Positions 1-14,800 of a stretch of DNA of 64,000 bases are shown in pieces; the stretch's first letter is position 1; every line of letters starts with the position of its first letter. The position numbers and the translations under genes are program-made. The notes below the pieces were generated by a model. The model was not told the DNA's origin. It was given only the letters and a program-made list of their open reading frames with translations, and searched no databases. The DNA lies in assembly GCA_028673005.1 (NCBI GenBank), contig CM054120.1, forward strand, positions 58,898,057 to 58,962,056, in the 5' to 3' direction. The DNA is from Tanypteryx hageni. Taxonomy: Eukaryota > Arthropoda > Insecta > Odonata > Petaluridae.

Positions 1-378
1 ATTAATTGTTACCTATACTTACTGCCGGCAGTGATATTTTCGTTTGCTAATTTTTTTGGCATGAATATAGTCCCCCCTTACTTTTCTTACTAATATTTTG
101 GCCAAAATGGGGGTACTATATTCTGCCTAATATGGTACCTACTCTCAAATAGTTTTCTTGTGGGCAGTTTCTTTGAAACTTTGGCTATTTCATTTTAAGT
201 ATCCAAAGAATTCAAGAATTTCACAATTTTTTCTTTTGCTTATTGCTTATTATGTACTTGACTCTTTCATTAATGGCTTGAATAAATCTTAAAAGTCTAT
301 AATTCAGATAATACCAGAAATAATTTTTCTCTTTGCAGTATTCATTAATTTATCTAATTTGATTTTCTTCTTTTTCAG
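1..378 (+). other. NADK intron, left edge of window
   Basis: AT-rich, non-coding, ending in a long pyrimidine tract and CAG just before the first visible NADK exon. No other feature is seen. Confidence 0.8.
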
Positions 379-573
379 GAGAAAAGAATGGTGGTTTTTG
401 TAGAGCAGTCTGTAATGGATGATCCATTGCTGCTGAATAATGCAAAATTTTCAGTTGCTAAAGATAAGTTAATGACATTTAGAGATGGAAAAGATGACCT
501 CACTGATAAGATTGATTTCATAATTTGTCTCGGAGGAGATGGAACCCTTTTGTATGCTAGTTTATTATTCCAG
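379..573 (+). CDS. NADK: NADK exon with GGDG motif
   Basis: The acceptor is a pyrimidine-rich tract ending in CAG at 376-378, and the donor is CAG|GTATTT. The 65 codons are phase 0 at both ends. It carries [15 protein letters not shown], the NAD-kinase catalytic signature. The methionine at 388 is internal to the exon and is not the gene start, since conserved residues lie before it in the family. Confidence 0.95.
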
Positions 574-3500
574 GTATTTATCATATCAGTTATGATGTTA
601 ATAATTCTAAATTTCAATATTCACACTATTTCTACTACTTTGTTAAAGGGAATTTACCTTTTGCTTTGTCAAACAATAATTTAATCTTTATTCACAGCAA
701 TCTGTTCCACCTGTTATGGCTTTCCACCTTGGTTCTTTGGGTTTTTTAACTCCATTTGAATTTGAGAACTTCCAAGAACAAGTAACAAATGTTTTAGAAG
801 GTTAGTATTGAGATAATTTGATTCTTGTGCCAAGAAAGCTTTGGATTCATCGACATGTATATTTTGAGGCATTTATCTACTCAGTTTTCGATTCTGTCCC
901 CCTCCTATCCCTTTCAAACGCTGGTTGCCAACTTATACATTCCCTTATTTTTCCTTATTGTTATATTTGCCCTTATATTACTTAAAGATACATACATAGA
1001 GACAACATCTCCCATTTCTCAGTTCTCTGTCCTCCACACTATTTAATGACATTTTTCATCCTATTCCCTTCTTCTGTAGGCCACATTCTCAGCAGCTTTT
1101 CCTTGAAAAAAATTAGAGGTTTCCAGCTAATTTGACTTATATTTCTTAAAGCTTCTTTTTAATCCTTTCTGAAAATTTCTATGCTGATGTTCGTATAAGT
1201 GGGCTTCTGTTATTCTTATCCTTTGTTAGGTGATTTGTATTATTCTCATTTTGAACGCACCATTGTAGTTGTTTTCATACATTCACTGTATATCAGTATA
1301 TATTGATAAATAAGTAGATACATTTAGTGGTGCATAGAGGAGAGGGTTAATTATAAAATTATAATGGCAGTGAATATTCCTATATTTTACTTTGGAGACA
1401 TTTTTCATATTGAGCATTTTGTCCACATCCATCAAATTAATCTTTCATTTCTCCAATCGGTATTTGATTATATCTGTAAATGAAAGTTTCTTGTAACAAG
1501 ATTGCTTTAGTTAAATTAATATATCATCATTAGCTATATTTTTTGTTACCTTGACTTTATTTACTTTAATTTAGCAATTATCAGATAGGAAATGTGCCAC
1601 GTGGATTATTACTTCACTTTTTAAATATAAAAATTATATCAGTGGTTTTGAATCTACCCTTGAAAACAAGGAATCTGTATAAGATGGTATGGAAATTTTT
1701 TAAATTTAACATTGCTCATCACAGCTAAGTTTCATATCTGCCAACAATTTTGTTTTACTGTTATAGCATCATGAAATTTCTAAATAATTAAATAGCCCAT
1801 ATTTTAAACCTTGGATTTTTTAAGCAAATGAAAGCAATTTCACGTGTGTTACCAACATTGGACTTGTTTGGCCTCTGCTAATTTTTGTCTCTCCTTACTT
1901 CCAAAGGCCACGCAGCATTGACTCTAAGATCCCGGTTAAGGTGCATAATTATGCGCAAAGGAGAGGAATCTCGCAGTACCAATCTGCTGATGGGCAGTTC
2001 ATCATCTAGTAGCGGATCTGGGAGTGGTGTGGCAGGAGGAAAGAGTCAGCAGCGTCAAGGCCCATCCCCACCAACTAACCTTCTTGTTTTGAATGAAGTG
2101 GTCATTGATAGGGGTCCTTCCCCTTACCTTTCCAATATTGATCTCTTTTTGGATGGGAAGCACATCACATCAGTTCAGGGAGATGGTATGGCTCCCTTGA
2201 TGGTTCTTTAAAATATTCATTTTACCTAATTATACTAAGAAAACATGTAAATATAGTATGCTAATGGATGTATGGCATCGTTAACCCCTTCGGCATGCTA
2301 ATCAACTTAAGTTGATTTTTACCTTCATTACCATTACGTGCATGCATTGCCTTTAGTTCACAGCAGTTTTAAAAAAATTCTCTCTAATTATTTAATGGAA
2401 AATAATCTTGAAATGCCCTCAAGGCATCTTATTGTGCTGCTATTACAGCAAAAATTTAGTAAACATAAATGTTAACCTTTGAACTCGGTTGGGGTAAATT
2501 AATACTGCATGTTTTATGGTATTTTCATATTAAGTTATCCACATATTTATGGTAAATTGTTAATCTCCATCAGACAGGGGCGGATCAACCTATTGGGCAT
2601 TCGGGCAGGCCCCGATGGGCCGTTCACATTTATGCTGAAAGTAGCAAAAATTAAAATCTATAAAAAGATTTGTTGAAATATTTACACTGCAACATGGAAA
2701 AACAATAAAATAATGTTATTTTGAATTTTTTTAATGAGTATAAATAGTTATTTAAATAAAAATATATAACTATAAGGGCCAGTTCAGATAATAACCCCCG
2801 GGCCAATATTCTCCCTCGATCCGCCCCTGCCATCAGATATATGTTTTTTGAAGTCATGGATGAAGGCAAACTGTCTCAATTAAATAAGATCTGCCAAATA
2901 CCATATTTACTCATTTGGTTCATTCCATTTGCTCCAACTGGAACAGTTCCTGGCAATTTATTTGGCCAGATATAATTGACTATGTCATTGGGAGGTAAAT
3001 ATTATTTCGTTTTGGTCAGCAAAGTTCTACAGCACCCCTCTCCCTGAATGTTGCTATATATATTTTGCAATATATTGAATAGATTTACTAAATATTATTT
3101 GTAAACTGCCAATCCATGCCTTTGAAATACATTAACTCCATAATACTTGTATATATTTTCTCAATTTTATAGTCAAATGCCATGAATTTTCTACTTCATG
3201 AAATATTACATTCCTACAGCCAATAATTGTACTGAAAAATGTAATGCCAGATGTAGAAACTTCATGCAATTACAAGTAGAAGCATTAAAAAATTAAAATA
3301 TTTTTGGTTAATATTTTTACAATTATCAGGTATCCACCTATAAAAATTGACTGAAATGGTTAAGAGAGATTTTAATGAATTCCTTTACGGTATTTGTTTT
3401 TATATGAACTCTTACATTAACTCCTGGTATTAATGCATGAATGTGTGTATGAACCCTATTGAGGCAAAATGGTTGCTGAAAAATATTTCCATGGCAGCTT

Positions 3501-6500
3501 GATTTGAGTGCTTTTCTTCAACATTTAATCCTATCCAATAATCTAGAATTTAACTACCAATTGTATTATATTTACATCGGGTACACATTCAGACTAAAAT
3601 TATGTGATATTGAAGAAAAAACAAATACCGTACTTCAGTATTACTAATAAAAGATTAGAAAACATTACTGAACTATAGGTGTGCCACATTCAAAACAACC
3701 TGCGAGGATTGCCACCGTGCACAGAGGGGAAGTTCCCCTTCATCACCTTGACTACCCCCACCCCACCACTAACTCAACCTTCTTGTAGCTATGTTGTCAG
3801 TTCGCACTGTCTACAGTTGACTGTCTTCACTATGCCTCACCTCGCTAGAGTGGGGATAAAAATTAGAAGGGCAGCATACCTAACCCCTGCCGACTCCCAT
3901 GGCGCTCCAATTTTCTTTTGCCTCTATGACCATTTCTGAGAGCAGAACAATGCGAGTACATATCATGAGGTTTCGAAGGTAAATTTTTCTACCACTCTAG
4001 TATTTCCAGCTTTCCCTTCCTTCTTTCACGCATAGGTGCTAAAATGTCTGAAATGTGAGGGCGACATGCATCTTCCATTCAGTATGTATGACAAATCAGA
4101 AATAAACTTTTGGTGGTGGGTATCACGAAATGTGTTGGTTGATTTTAGGCAGCCTTCCTTTAAAAACTTTTGGGAGTTGGCCCTTATTGGATAAGTAGAA
4201 GCCAAGATATGACATTGTATGTTTAAGTATTGATAAAAAACTTGCCAAGTCCACATTTTTAATTTCTCTCTAGTTTAATAATGTTACCAAATTTTTAGAA
4301 AATCATAGTACACATAATCATATTCATTGTGAAATTTACTACTACTTAAATGACAAAATCACCATAATCAGGATAGATATGACAACTGAGGGGAGGGTGA
4401 CAAGTGGGGTGGAGGACCTTAACAGAGTTCTGCTGAAGCTTAGGCAACACCCATTGTACACCCAGTAGGTTGTTTTGAACATGGCACATCTATAGGTAAG
4501 CTTGTTACAATTTATTAACACACTCAGGCCAGGGCAACCTACTGGAATAACAGCAGTGACCCACAGATGGGTCTCCCGGATTCCTTCCACTGCAGGGGGT
4601 TGGGTTGCCTTTCCTGAACTTTTTCCCTTTTATAAAAATCAGCCACCCCACTTCAAGAGAAGGAATTTGGGCAACCCACTGGTGGATTGACCTGCCATAC
4701 TGGAATGACAGTAGCCACTAACCAGTTGATCGCCCTGGGGTGAATGTGTTAACAATATATGAAATACAAAACTTTGTAATCATCATACAACAGTACGGTT
4801 CATGCATGAATAATTTACAAGCCATGCGGGACACTGGTATGAACTGTAGATTATATGCCTCATAATTCACTAAAAATATTTCCTCTGAATTGTGGTCTTT
4901 CTCACTTTCATTTCATTGACTGACTGCAATCATTTTCTGCCAACCCTAAGCAAAAGGTATGTCACTAATCAAAGGAGTCAACATGGATTATGTATTGTCT
5001 TCCTGGGCATGGACAAACTGCTATTTTTCACCAAGTATCATTTCCATATTACTTTTGCTTTAAATCAGTTTAAATAAAATGTAACAAATTAAGAGTATTG
5101 CCAAGTTGTAATAAGAATGTTAAAGATGAAGAATCTCAAAAACATACAAAGTCAATAGCTCTGGATGCAAGTTCTGTCATAACCCTTTCAGTGCCAAGAC
5201 AAATGACAAAAAGACATTAATTACATTTGAGATATCGGGATATTGTGTTAGTCAGCAAAAAATGGATTTAACTCTCTACAGTACACTGAAAATACAACAT
5301 GCCCCTTCTATCGGCTATATATGTATTAGAATTTGTGGTGAAATACTAGGTGTTGCTATGAGTAGCGCTAGGAATTTTACCAGATTTTTCATGCATCACT
5401 CATGGCGATGTTGGCACTCTTAAGGGTTTAGCAAAATTTGTTGAATAAGGAAAATTGATCATTCTCTCTTTTTTATAGTACAGTAAAATGTCGATGTAAC
5501 GAATGCTGGAGTAACAAAATATTCATTAAAACAATTATTTTCTATTCCCTGCCAATTTACTATATAACATTATGTAAAAATGGTTCATTTTAACAAATAT
5601 CACTGTAACAAACATCAGTTTAGTGCAGTAAAAATTGTTTATAATTATTTTGTTATATGTAACCATCGTTCTGACATTTTGACTCAAGTGCAATATATTA
5701 CCCTTGACTGTGGTGCCGCAAATGACTATGGCCAAATACAGAACTACATCCTACAGTATTATGTTCTCGTATAAATAAACACTGTTAGTACATCAAAAAA
5801 GTTTTCCTTTTTATTCCAATAAAACCTTCTGTTAAGATGGATTTGGGTTGGGTTGTTGTAGTTTCATCTTCACTTTATATCAATATATTATTTGTACTAT
5901 TTCTAAATTTTTACGTGTTCCTTTTCCTGCTATGCAGTTCTCAGAGTTACCATTTTTGGTGCTAGTGGCAAGGGGAGGATATATTGTGCTTCCTCTGAAT
6001 TTTAAAATTGCATTTCATTGTAATGAAATTTCATTGTGATGAATATATTTTGGTCATCTGCATGACTTCGTTATACTGACATTTCACTGTAGTTATAAAT
6101 GGGAAATTTATCAAAATGAGTAAATGAACCTCAGGGAGATAAATTAGAAACAAACTAATTAGATACCCTATAATCTAAAGGATTTATGGATAAAAGGATT
6201 AAGGTTCCTATAAGATGCATCTGGAAAAATGAAATGGAAAGATTATTTATAACTTATCAAGGCTACCTATCAAATATACACCATAGTATGTCTGTCAATA
6301 AAAAATGAGTCATAATATTTTTTCAAATATATAAAATTACTAAAAGATGTTTCAAATGACCAATGTCAACTTTCTAGCACACTAACGCATGAGGCAACTG
6401 AATAAAAACTTTTATGTTTGTTTGTTTGTTTTTCTGGCTGATCAGCCTCTTGGATTATTATAGCAATAATTCCTTCCACACCAAACACACACACAAGGGA

Positions 6501-9500
6501 GGAGGGAAACCTGGCACCAGCATTAGCCTACTCTTAGAAAAAGCACCAAGGGGGACAACTTAACGTCCCTTCCAAAGGATGGAGCCCTGACTTGCACAGT
6601 CTTCTCAAACCACACAAGTAGGGGATGGGACAATCCCAGGTTGAAAAATCTGACCTCCACTGGATTCGAACCCGGGACCATTGTGTGAAAGGCCAATGCT
6701 CTATCCACCCAACCACCACCATCCCCCCTAAAAATGTTCATAAAAATTCCAAAATGCTCTCATAAACAGATGAAAAGGGCTGTTATTTTAAGTCCTATAA
6801 GTTGAAAGTAATGGTAACTCATCTCAATGCATGTGAAAGCACTGGTTACACAAATTTATTTGATTTTTAAGTGCTTATTTTTAAAAATATATTATGTAAT
6901 GCTTTTATTTCTTTGTTCCAAGGTCTCATTGTATCTACACCCACTGGTAGTACAGCATATGCAGTTGCAGCTGGAGCTTCTATGATACATCCAAGTGTTC
7001 CTGCTATAATGGTTACCCCGATTTGCCCACATTCTTTATCATTTCGGCCTATTGTCGTCCCAGCTGGCGTGGAACTTAAGGTATGAAATAATTGTAATTT
7101 ATTTATAATGATTTTTTATTATTATATTTTGACCTCTTATCAATAGTTTTAGCGATTTGTTGTTCTAATTCAATTTTAATTTGTTACTTTTTCTTGTCTA
7201 CATTGTTTGATACAATCTTACATTTTTTGTTAATTTTCATTTTTTAAATGGTACTTTTTATAATAGCAAGAGTTAAATACAGTACATTTCTGCTGCTATT
7301 GTTTAGTGTTCCATTCTAGAAGCAGAAATATTCTACTGTAAATTTATTAATGGTAGTTTTCTCGATTTACTAGTAATGTAGTTGTAATTTAATCTGAGAA
7401 TTTTTATTCATGACTTTTAGCTGGTCTGGGCTGTAGTTGATGCACTTGAGCATCATTGCAACCTGATACCATTTATCACAAATTAGAACTAAGTATTTTC
7501 CTAAAATAATGAGATGTGTGTACTCAAATATAAAAGCAAATGTATAAAAACCATAGCAGTATTTGTAGAAAATGTTGTCACTCTCAACTCCATCTTCTTG
7601 CAAGTAGATTTCATTGTTGGAGAAAATGGGAGCATTTTTTGTTGACGCTATTCTTAGTTTCAAATTAGAAAAATTATTATACTCAAAATCCTCATATGTT
7701 TAAAATATTACCGTATTTACCTGAATATAAGACTTTTTTCCCATTTTTGCATTTCATAAACCAAGTGTCTTATATTTGAATATCATATGATATTTGTGCA
7801 ATATGACAATATATTATACACCAAAATCTCATTTTTACATATTACTGATTTGCCAAAAATATCAGTTTTATGAAATGAAACAAAACAAGGTGGTAGAATT
7901 TGAATTTGGCTTTGTCTAGTTTCAAACTGGCCCCTACCCAGTGTTGGCACTTGAACATAATAATTTTGTATTGTTTTCTGTACTGTAGTTTTTTAAACCT
8001 ATCATTGTAGTTAAACAATCATTACTTTCCTTGGTTATTTATATTTTTGTGTATTTCTCAATAATTGTATGGGTACATTACCCAATACCGGTTTTATGGA
8101 AAATCTTTTTATATGGAATGAACTTCATCCCAAGCCATTCCGTAGAAATGGGATTTGATGTATATGTACCCGTCTGAAGTAAACATTTTCAGATAACTAT
8201 CTAAAGCTGAAATCTAGGTGCCAAAGTTGGCTAATCTTATGCATAACAGATTTTACTGAATGCCCAAGTCGCAGGTCTTTCTATATGATTGCTTACCTTT
8301 TTTCATCCATTGCCATTAACTGAGAAGAAACCCTACCCATTAATCCTGATTGGCCAGCAAGGGTTTTTTGTACCACCCAGCCTTCTCCTTGGATGCCTAT
8401 GATTGTACTTTGGTTTTGAAGTTATATGCCATTATTCCTCGGAGGTCAACATAAGCATTTTGTACACATCACAGTATTTCATTCAAAATTTGAATTTTTG
8501 CAGTAAAATGGCTGCATATATTTTGAGAAAGAGGTTCTTCTGCATCGCCAATATCCAAATGAATGCACTTTAGCTATGATGTAAACATTTAAAGTAATGG
8601 TTGTAAATTATGCAGAAGAGACAAAAACTGGTTTCAGAATGTTATGTCCAAAAACATTTTGTTCAAAGACATGTCCAATTTTTTGTCCAAAGATGTATTG
8701 TCCAATTTTTTTTGTTCAAAGACATTTTGTCCCATAGCTTTTCTTGTCCAACAGAGAGTCTGTCCTCTGTAATAATTGTCAAATCATTATTTGACCAGAT
8801 ACATAAAACCAAAATTTACATGTGCTTTAATTTCAGCAGCAGTACAGTGTGTGACAACAATACAGTAAAGCCTCTCATTAATGAAAATCAAGGGACCCAA
8901 TTTTTCATCTATTCGTTATTCGGAAATTCATTGATCGGAAGTTATTGGGTGTTGCATAACTTCAGGGGCACATTGCCTGTTAGATTACATGGGAGCAACG
9001 GGGTTATCCAAATGAAGGCACATGCGCAGATACGGCGTAACTCGACTAAAATACACCCATTTTCAGGAAAAAGTATCACATAAGTGGACGATATTCAAAA
9101 TGTGCCCTCAATGTTTAATAACCAGCCATATTGATTTGAAGCTTCTTATGGGAAAAAAGGGTCACTTTCATTCATCTCTTTTTGCAATGTTTGACAGTGG
9201 CAAGCACCAAATAACTGATATGCAATGTTATTTTTTCTAGCGTTGATTGGCAGGTTTTGCACGAAAACATCCTTGGCAATTTTTTATTGTACAACTTTTT
9301 TCGAGGTTGCAATGCGTGAAACTTGCTGATGCATCTGTTGAGCCGCTTAGTTTATAAAAAAATATTGACAGCAATGCAACTTCTTAACACCAATTAATAA
9401 ACTACTATTTCACCACTATGGCACGGGTTGCAAATATTTCAAAACGAAATTAATGAAAGCAGCATTTTCCTCATAAGAAAGCACTAACTGTCGTTGGCAC

Positions 9501-11802
9501 TCCAAATCAAGACTCCAATCAATATTTTTCACTAACCTGCTTAACAACACTCCAGCTCCGTCTCTGACGAATAAATTACCTATCACAAAAATGTGTATAA
9601 GAACCACCTCACCACGATACATACCTCATTGCTGCAATCTTTCATTGAAATTCCCTTTAAATGGATTAGGGGATGAATTTAATCAGGAATGATTTCAAAT
9701 ACAACACTTTTTTAAAAGATTTATTTAAAATACATCAACATTTTTTTAAAAATGAATCTATTTTTTTCTGTTTCAAATTCTTTGTGAATTCTCGTGAAAC
9801 GGCAGTCTCCACTTCCCTAAAAGCATGCATAGCGGCATCACTACAACTCTCAGACGAGATTGTCATTGGCGCGAGAATGCCGGAAACACAGGAAATACGT
9901 TATCATGCTAGAAAACGTGCTATGATTGGCTTGTTGTAAGCTTAACGCTAATTGGCGCATTGGCGACTGTTTTCAATCGTTTTCTGTACGTATGCAACTG
10001 AAAAAAATGTTTAGCAAGCAAAATTTCATTCTAAAGAGGTAAATATAAACGGAAGTGACCACTTTTTCTTTCGTAGTTCGGAAGTTTTCGTAGTACGGAA
10101 GTTCGTAGTAAAGAGGTTATAATTAGGGATTTTGTATATAAGTTTGGCGGGACCGTCGTCAATAGTTCGCTATCCGAAGGTCCTCGCTATAAAGGGGTTC
10201 GTAAGGTAGAGGTTTTACTATATAAAGTAAGAATGAACTTTTCTAAATTACTGAGGAATCACTTCAGACAGTTTTGAGCCCTCATGATTGTATGTAGTTT
10301 TAGAAAAAAAGAAAAATTGGGACAAAATTTAACTGGACAAAACTAATTTGAATAAAAATATATTTGGACGGAGATACACTCGGATGAAAATATATTTTGG
10401 CAAATATAAATCTGGACAAAATTAATATGGTACTGAGTCTGACAAAATGTCTTTGGGCATAATATCTGTGAACTCAAAAACTACCTATAGGTGTGGAAGT
10501 TCAGAATCACTGAAGACTAAAATTTCACACACCAAGTATTTCATAAACCAAAAGAAAGGGTCTTCAAAGATTTACAAGTTGTGACATTTGTGTATGAAAA
10601 ACATAAGCAATGTAAACAGGATACTATTTTCATGAATGCCATGGAAATAGCAACATCCTCTTATAAATCCAGACAGAATTTCAAGACAAGTGCTGAGTGG
10701 ATAACTAAGTTCATAAGGAGGAATGGCTTAGCCCTTTGTCGAAGAACAACTTGGGTGCAAGGAGTACCAGCAGATTACACTGAAAACTAAACAAATATCA
10801 GCATCATATGATTTGCCTAAGATATAAACAATATTGTCATACTATAGAGAAAGAAGCTTCTGAAGGAGCAATTATATGGTGGCAAGATCCTTAAATGTAA
10901 TGAGAATTCTTGGTTAAACTATGAATTGATTGTCCAGTGGCTCCATGAGTATGGAAGAAATAACTTGGTGATCTTTTATATGATAACAAGGAATACTAGA
11001 GCTGGATGGTATTCGAGGATACCTAATGATGTGAAATCTCATATTTCCCATCTTAACACTGATCATGTGGCCATACCTGGAGGAATGAATGAATGGTGTG
11101 TTATTGATATTGTGGTCAAAAAATCTTGCAAAGATTGGATATTGGACCTTAATGAAGAATGGTTGTTATCCGAGAATTGGCTTTTTACTCCAGTAGGAAA
11201 GATTTAAAAAAACATCTGATCCTTTGCTTGGACAGTGAATGAAAATAGTAATTTCTCAGCATCTGTTGTTTTTTTTATTTTAGGAAGTGCTTTATTTCAA
11301 ACAGGAGGGATGAATGGCAATATGACATTCTGTGAATGGAATGAATGTGAAGAGTAATTTGTATGGAAACATGATAATAATCCATAATCAAAAATAAATA
11401 TGTTATTGGTACTGGTAGTGTTTTAAATGTTTTTCCTAATTTGAGAGTTCTCAAATAGGGGTATCATCTTTTATTCAGAGATGTCTTATGCTTGGATAAA
11501 TATGGTATACCTCATGAAAATTAAAGTAAAACTTTTTTATTACTACTAGTAAAATTAATTATATTGAGATTCATTTAAGATTAAAGTGAAGTCATAAACA
11601 TAAAAATTTTCACAAAAAACTTAAACAATGTAGTTGTCTCATAAAGAATCTTCTCCACTGTGGAAGTCTAGTGAAGTTTTCTATATTTTTTAATTACATA
11701 AATTGGCACAAAAAGACCCATTAATATTTTGCTGCTGGTTTCTTATAAAAGTATTTTATTTAATAAATATAAAATATACCTTTGTATTAAACATATAATT
11801 TG

Positions 11803-11837
<35 letters not shown>

Positions 11838-14800
11838 CATCTGATTCGAAGTTAAGTTGATTTTCAGTTGTTCATTCTTTGTATAACCATATATTTTTTT
11901 GAAGTGTCATAGCAGACATAACAGTAATTAATAGTCTTATTGTTAAACCATGAAGTGTTTCATCGCCATTTCATTTTGTAAGATTATTCTGAGTATTTTA
12001 TATAGTAATTTCATTTACTGTGAAATGCCTTCACAAATTTAGCTAGCCGAAATTCTTGGGCAATACAATGAGAATTAAGGAGCTATTAAGTAAGAAACCA
12101 AAATCAATGAAGGTAACTAAAATTTTCTTTAAAATTTTTCTCATCAACAAAGATTTGAGAATTCATTTTTTGGAGAGTCAGAATTTTTGAGTAGTTGTTC
12201 TAGGTTAATAGTTTTGGAGTACTATATGTAGGCTTCTAGGAACCATCACAATATGAATGCTTTTGTTGTAAAAAATTGTATGTATGGTGTATAAAAGGCC
12301 TGAAATTATGACAGTATGAATGTAAGAAAATATATCTCATCACTCAATTTGAATTTAGAAATTATAAGCACTTTGTATGCAGGAGAAAAGTCAAAATAAA
12401 ATGCCTATAAGCTGTATTTTTCCTCGGCAGCATTTCATTTGATGATGCAGATAATCTCTAAATTTGAAGAAGTGTGCAGATACTAATACGTCTCCAAAAC
12501 ACTTCATAACTTTCTGTACAGAATTACCATATTTACTCGAATCCAAGATGACCCCAAATCTAAGATCCCCCTTTTGGCAGACTGTCAAAACAGAAGAAGA
12601 TTTTATGGTCTAATTTCTCACTGAATGTATTTGGTGTATATCTCTAACAACATATTTGGTATAGGTATACTAGTTCATTCATTAATTGAAATGGTTTGTT
12701 TTAAATTTTTGTTTAAAAAAGATAATTTAAAAAATGTATTTTTAAAATTAAAATTTGATTAATTGAATTCTGGATCATAAGTTTGCAATGAAAAGTTTCA
12801 GTCGATACAGTTATTTTATCACGTGCTTAATTTATTTAAAAAACATTGATTAAATGCCTACGGTTCTATGACAACTGGTCGCGCGTAAATTCGTCGCGTG
12901 TCAGTTCGTCACCCGAAAAATTTGTCGCACGTCAATGCATTGCACAACCAACTCATCGCACATCAATTCATCTCAACAAAGTCGTCACGATACACCATGA
13001 CTGGTGAACAGCAGGGGGAGACAGTTTAGCACAAGCAAATTTTTCTTTATATTTCGATAATACCAGAATAAATTGCAATCCTCTTTGCAAATCATGTGAG
13101 ACACATTGGATGGTGCATGGCAAAGGGTGACACCCAACCCAACAAGTGTATTCCCCTGTCATACATCAGACATGGTGTCTCGCCTTCCAATTTGTCTCGC
13201 AACGGATTTGTCTAGTGGTGAATTGATGTGCGATGAGTTTGTCAAGTTTGAAGTGCGACAAATTGGTGCATGATCAAATGACCACGATGTATTGATGGTA
13301 TAAGACTTTGTACTCGAATTTAAGACAACTACAGATTTTTGCAAGCTGAAATTTGGAAAAAACCTCGTCTTGGATTCGGGTAAATACAGTAGTTGATTTC
13401 CAGAAAATAATAGCAGGTTTAAAACTCTCTCTCCATTTTTGTAGCAGATCCTTCACTTAGATATTATTCTCAAGTAAGCACACAGCTAAATTTGTATTGT
13501 TGTGAGCTGGGAAAATACTTGGTAAAGCAGTGGCATTATAGGCAGTAATCCACATGGCATGCCAAGGGGAGGGAGATCCGAACTTTCAAAAAATTTTTGA
13601 TGAAAAACACCTACTCAGGATTGGTAATATCTTTAACAACCTAAATCAGTGGAGTAAATAATGAAAAGAATCAGAAGCTTATCAGTTCAATGTATTATTT
13701 TAGTTTGATTTTTAATGTGTGTTACATTTTTATTGTTGTCATGGGGAAGGGTAAATCTGGACTCACTTTACCAGGGGTCTCAAACTCTCATCGGTTTATG
13801 GACCACAAAAAAGCTATCCAGCAAATTAAGGCACCATATCGAATCTGCAGGCTGTATCTCAGCATTCACTCTCCTCTTTCACAAGAGGGAAATTGCCTCA
13901 ACCTTATGATGCAGTTTTTAACCCATTCATTATAAAAATGCTAGATTTGGCATCAAGGTATAGGTTCTTCGGACACCCAAGAAACACACTATCAGCGGGA
14001 AGAATGTTATTCTGTATCCCAATAGTGCAGTGTGTTAATAAATAATAATAATAAATAAATAGGAATGAACAATATATGGTGGATATTTTAAAAGTGCTGC
14101 TTGAACTTCTTAAATTATGTATAAAGATTTGCATGAGGTATTTTATAAGAAATAAATTTTGAGTTCAGGCAGTGTAGTATAAAGTAGCTTACTTCATGGG
14201 CCACATACATGCATCATGCGGGCCGTATGTGGCCCACGGGCCATGAGTTTTAGACCCCTGCGCTATACTCTCCTGTGTGTGCTCCTCATATTATAGCTTT
14301 TACTCTCAAATGTGTTTGGCTGCATTTATCGTATTCAACCGTAATTTATGCCATCTTTAGACCTCTTCCTTTTCCATCTTCCATTTTACATTACTTGGAA
14401 GACAAATCAATCTGTTTGTCATTTTCATCGATTGATGAACCTCTTGTTGCTTCAAGTCCAATGCTTTATGTGATTTTAAGTGAAACGAGAATTATCTAGC
14501 TCATTTTATGGTTAAAATCAAACTGATGGACTTAAGTCTCACCAATTGATATAAAAAGGATGGGAAAACCAGATGTGCATTTCGATACAAAGCAGTCATC
14601 ACCAGCACCAGATTTAAGTTTTTGCCACCCATAGGCACTTTTCCAGTGAACCTTTTTCTCTTTAAAAATATAATAAAAATATAAGAATAATACACGACAC
14701 GGAAAACAGTTGTAAAAAACTTTTCCATTGTAGTCAAATTCTGGTGTTTGTTAGATATTTTGCACTTTTTATGATTAGACACATTTCATAATTTTATACA

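Larger units (their letters stand above)
7711..11505 (+). mobile_element. pogo-like DNA transposon, interrupted by nested insertions
   Basis: Left terminus CCGTATTTACCTGAATATAA is inverted at the right end (...CTTATGCTTGGATAAATATGG), flanked by TA. The 3.8 kb body contains a transposase relic at 10560-11207. The middle (about 8640-10460) is occupied by a motif-array element that itself contains a TA-type MITE. Relative order of insertion is therefore readable. The same terminus family recurs at 12527-13389. Confidence 0.72.

Noticed and set aside
1885..1906. Upstream methionine extending the third NADK exon to 1885
   Set aside because: The frame and conserved sequence place the exon start at 1907 after AAAG. 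The extra residues are intron read-through.
2280..2510. TTAA-bounded MITE starting TTAACCCCTTCGGCATGC
   Set aside because: The right side (TTTGAACTCGGTTGGGG) does not mirror the left well enough and no clean TTAA follows it.
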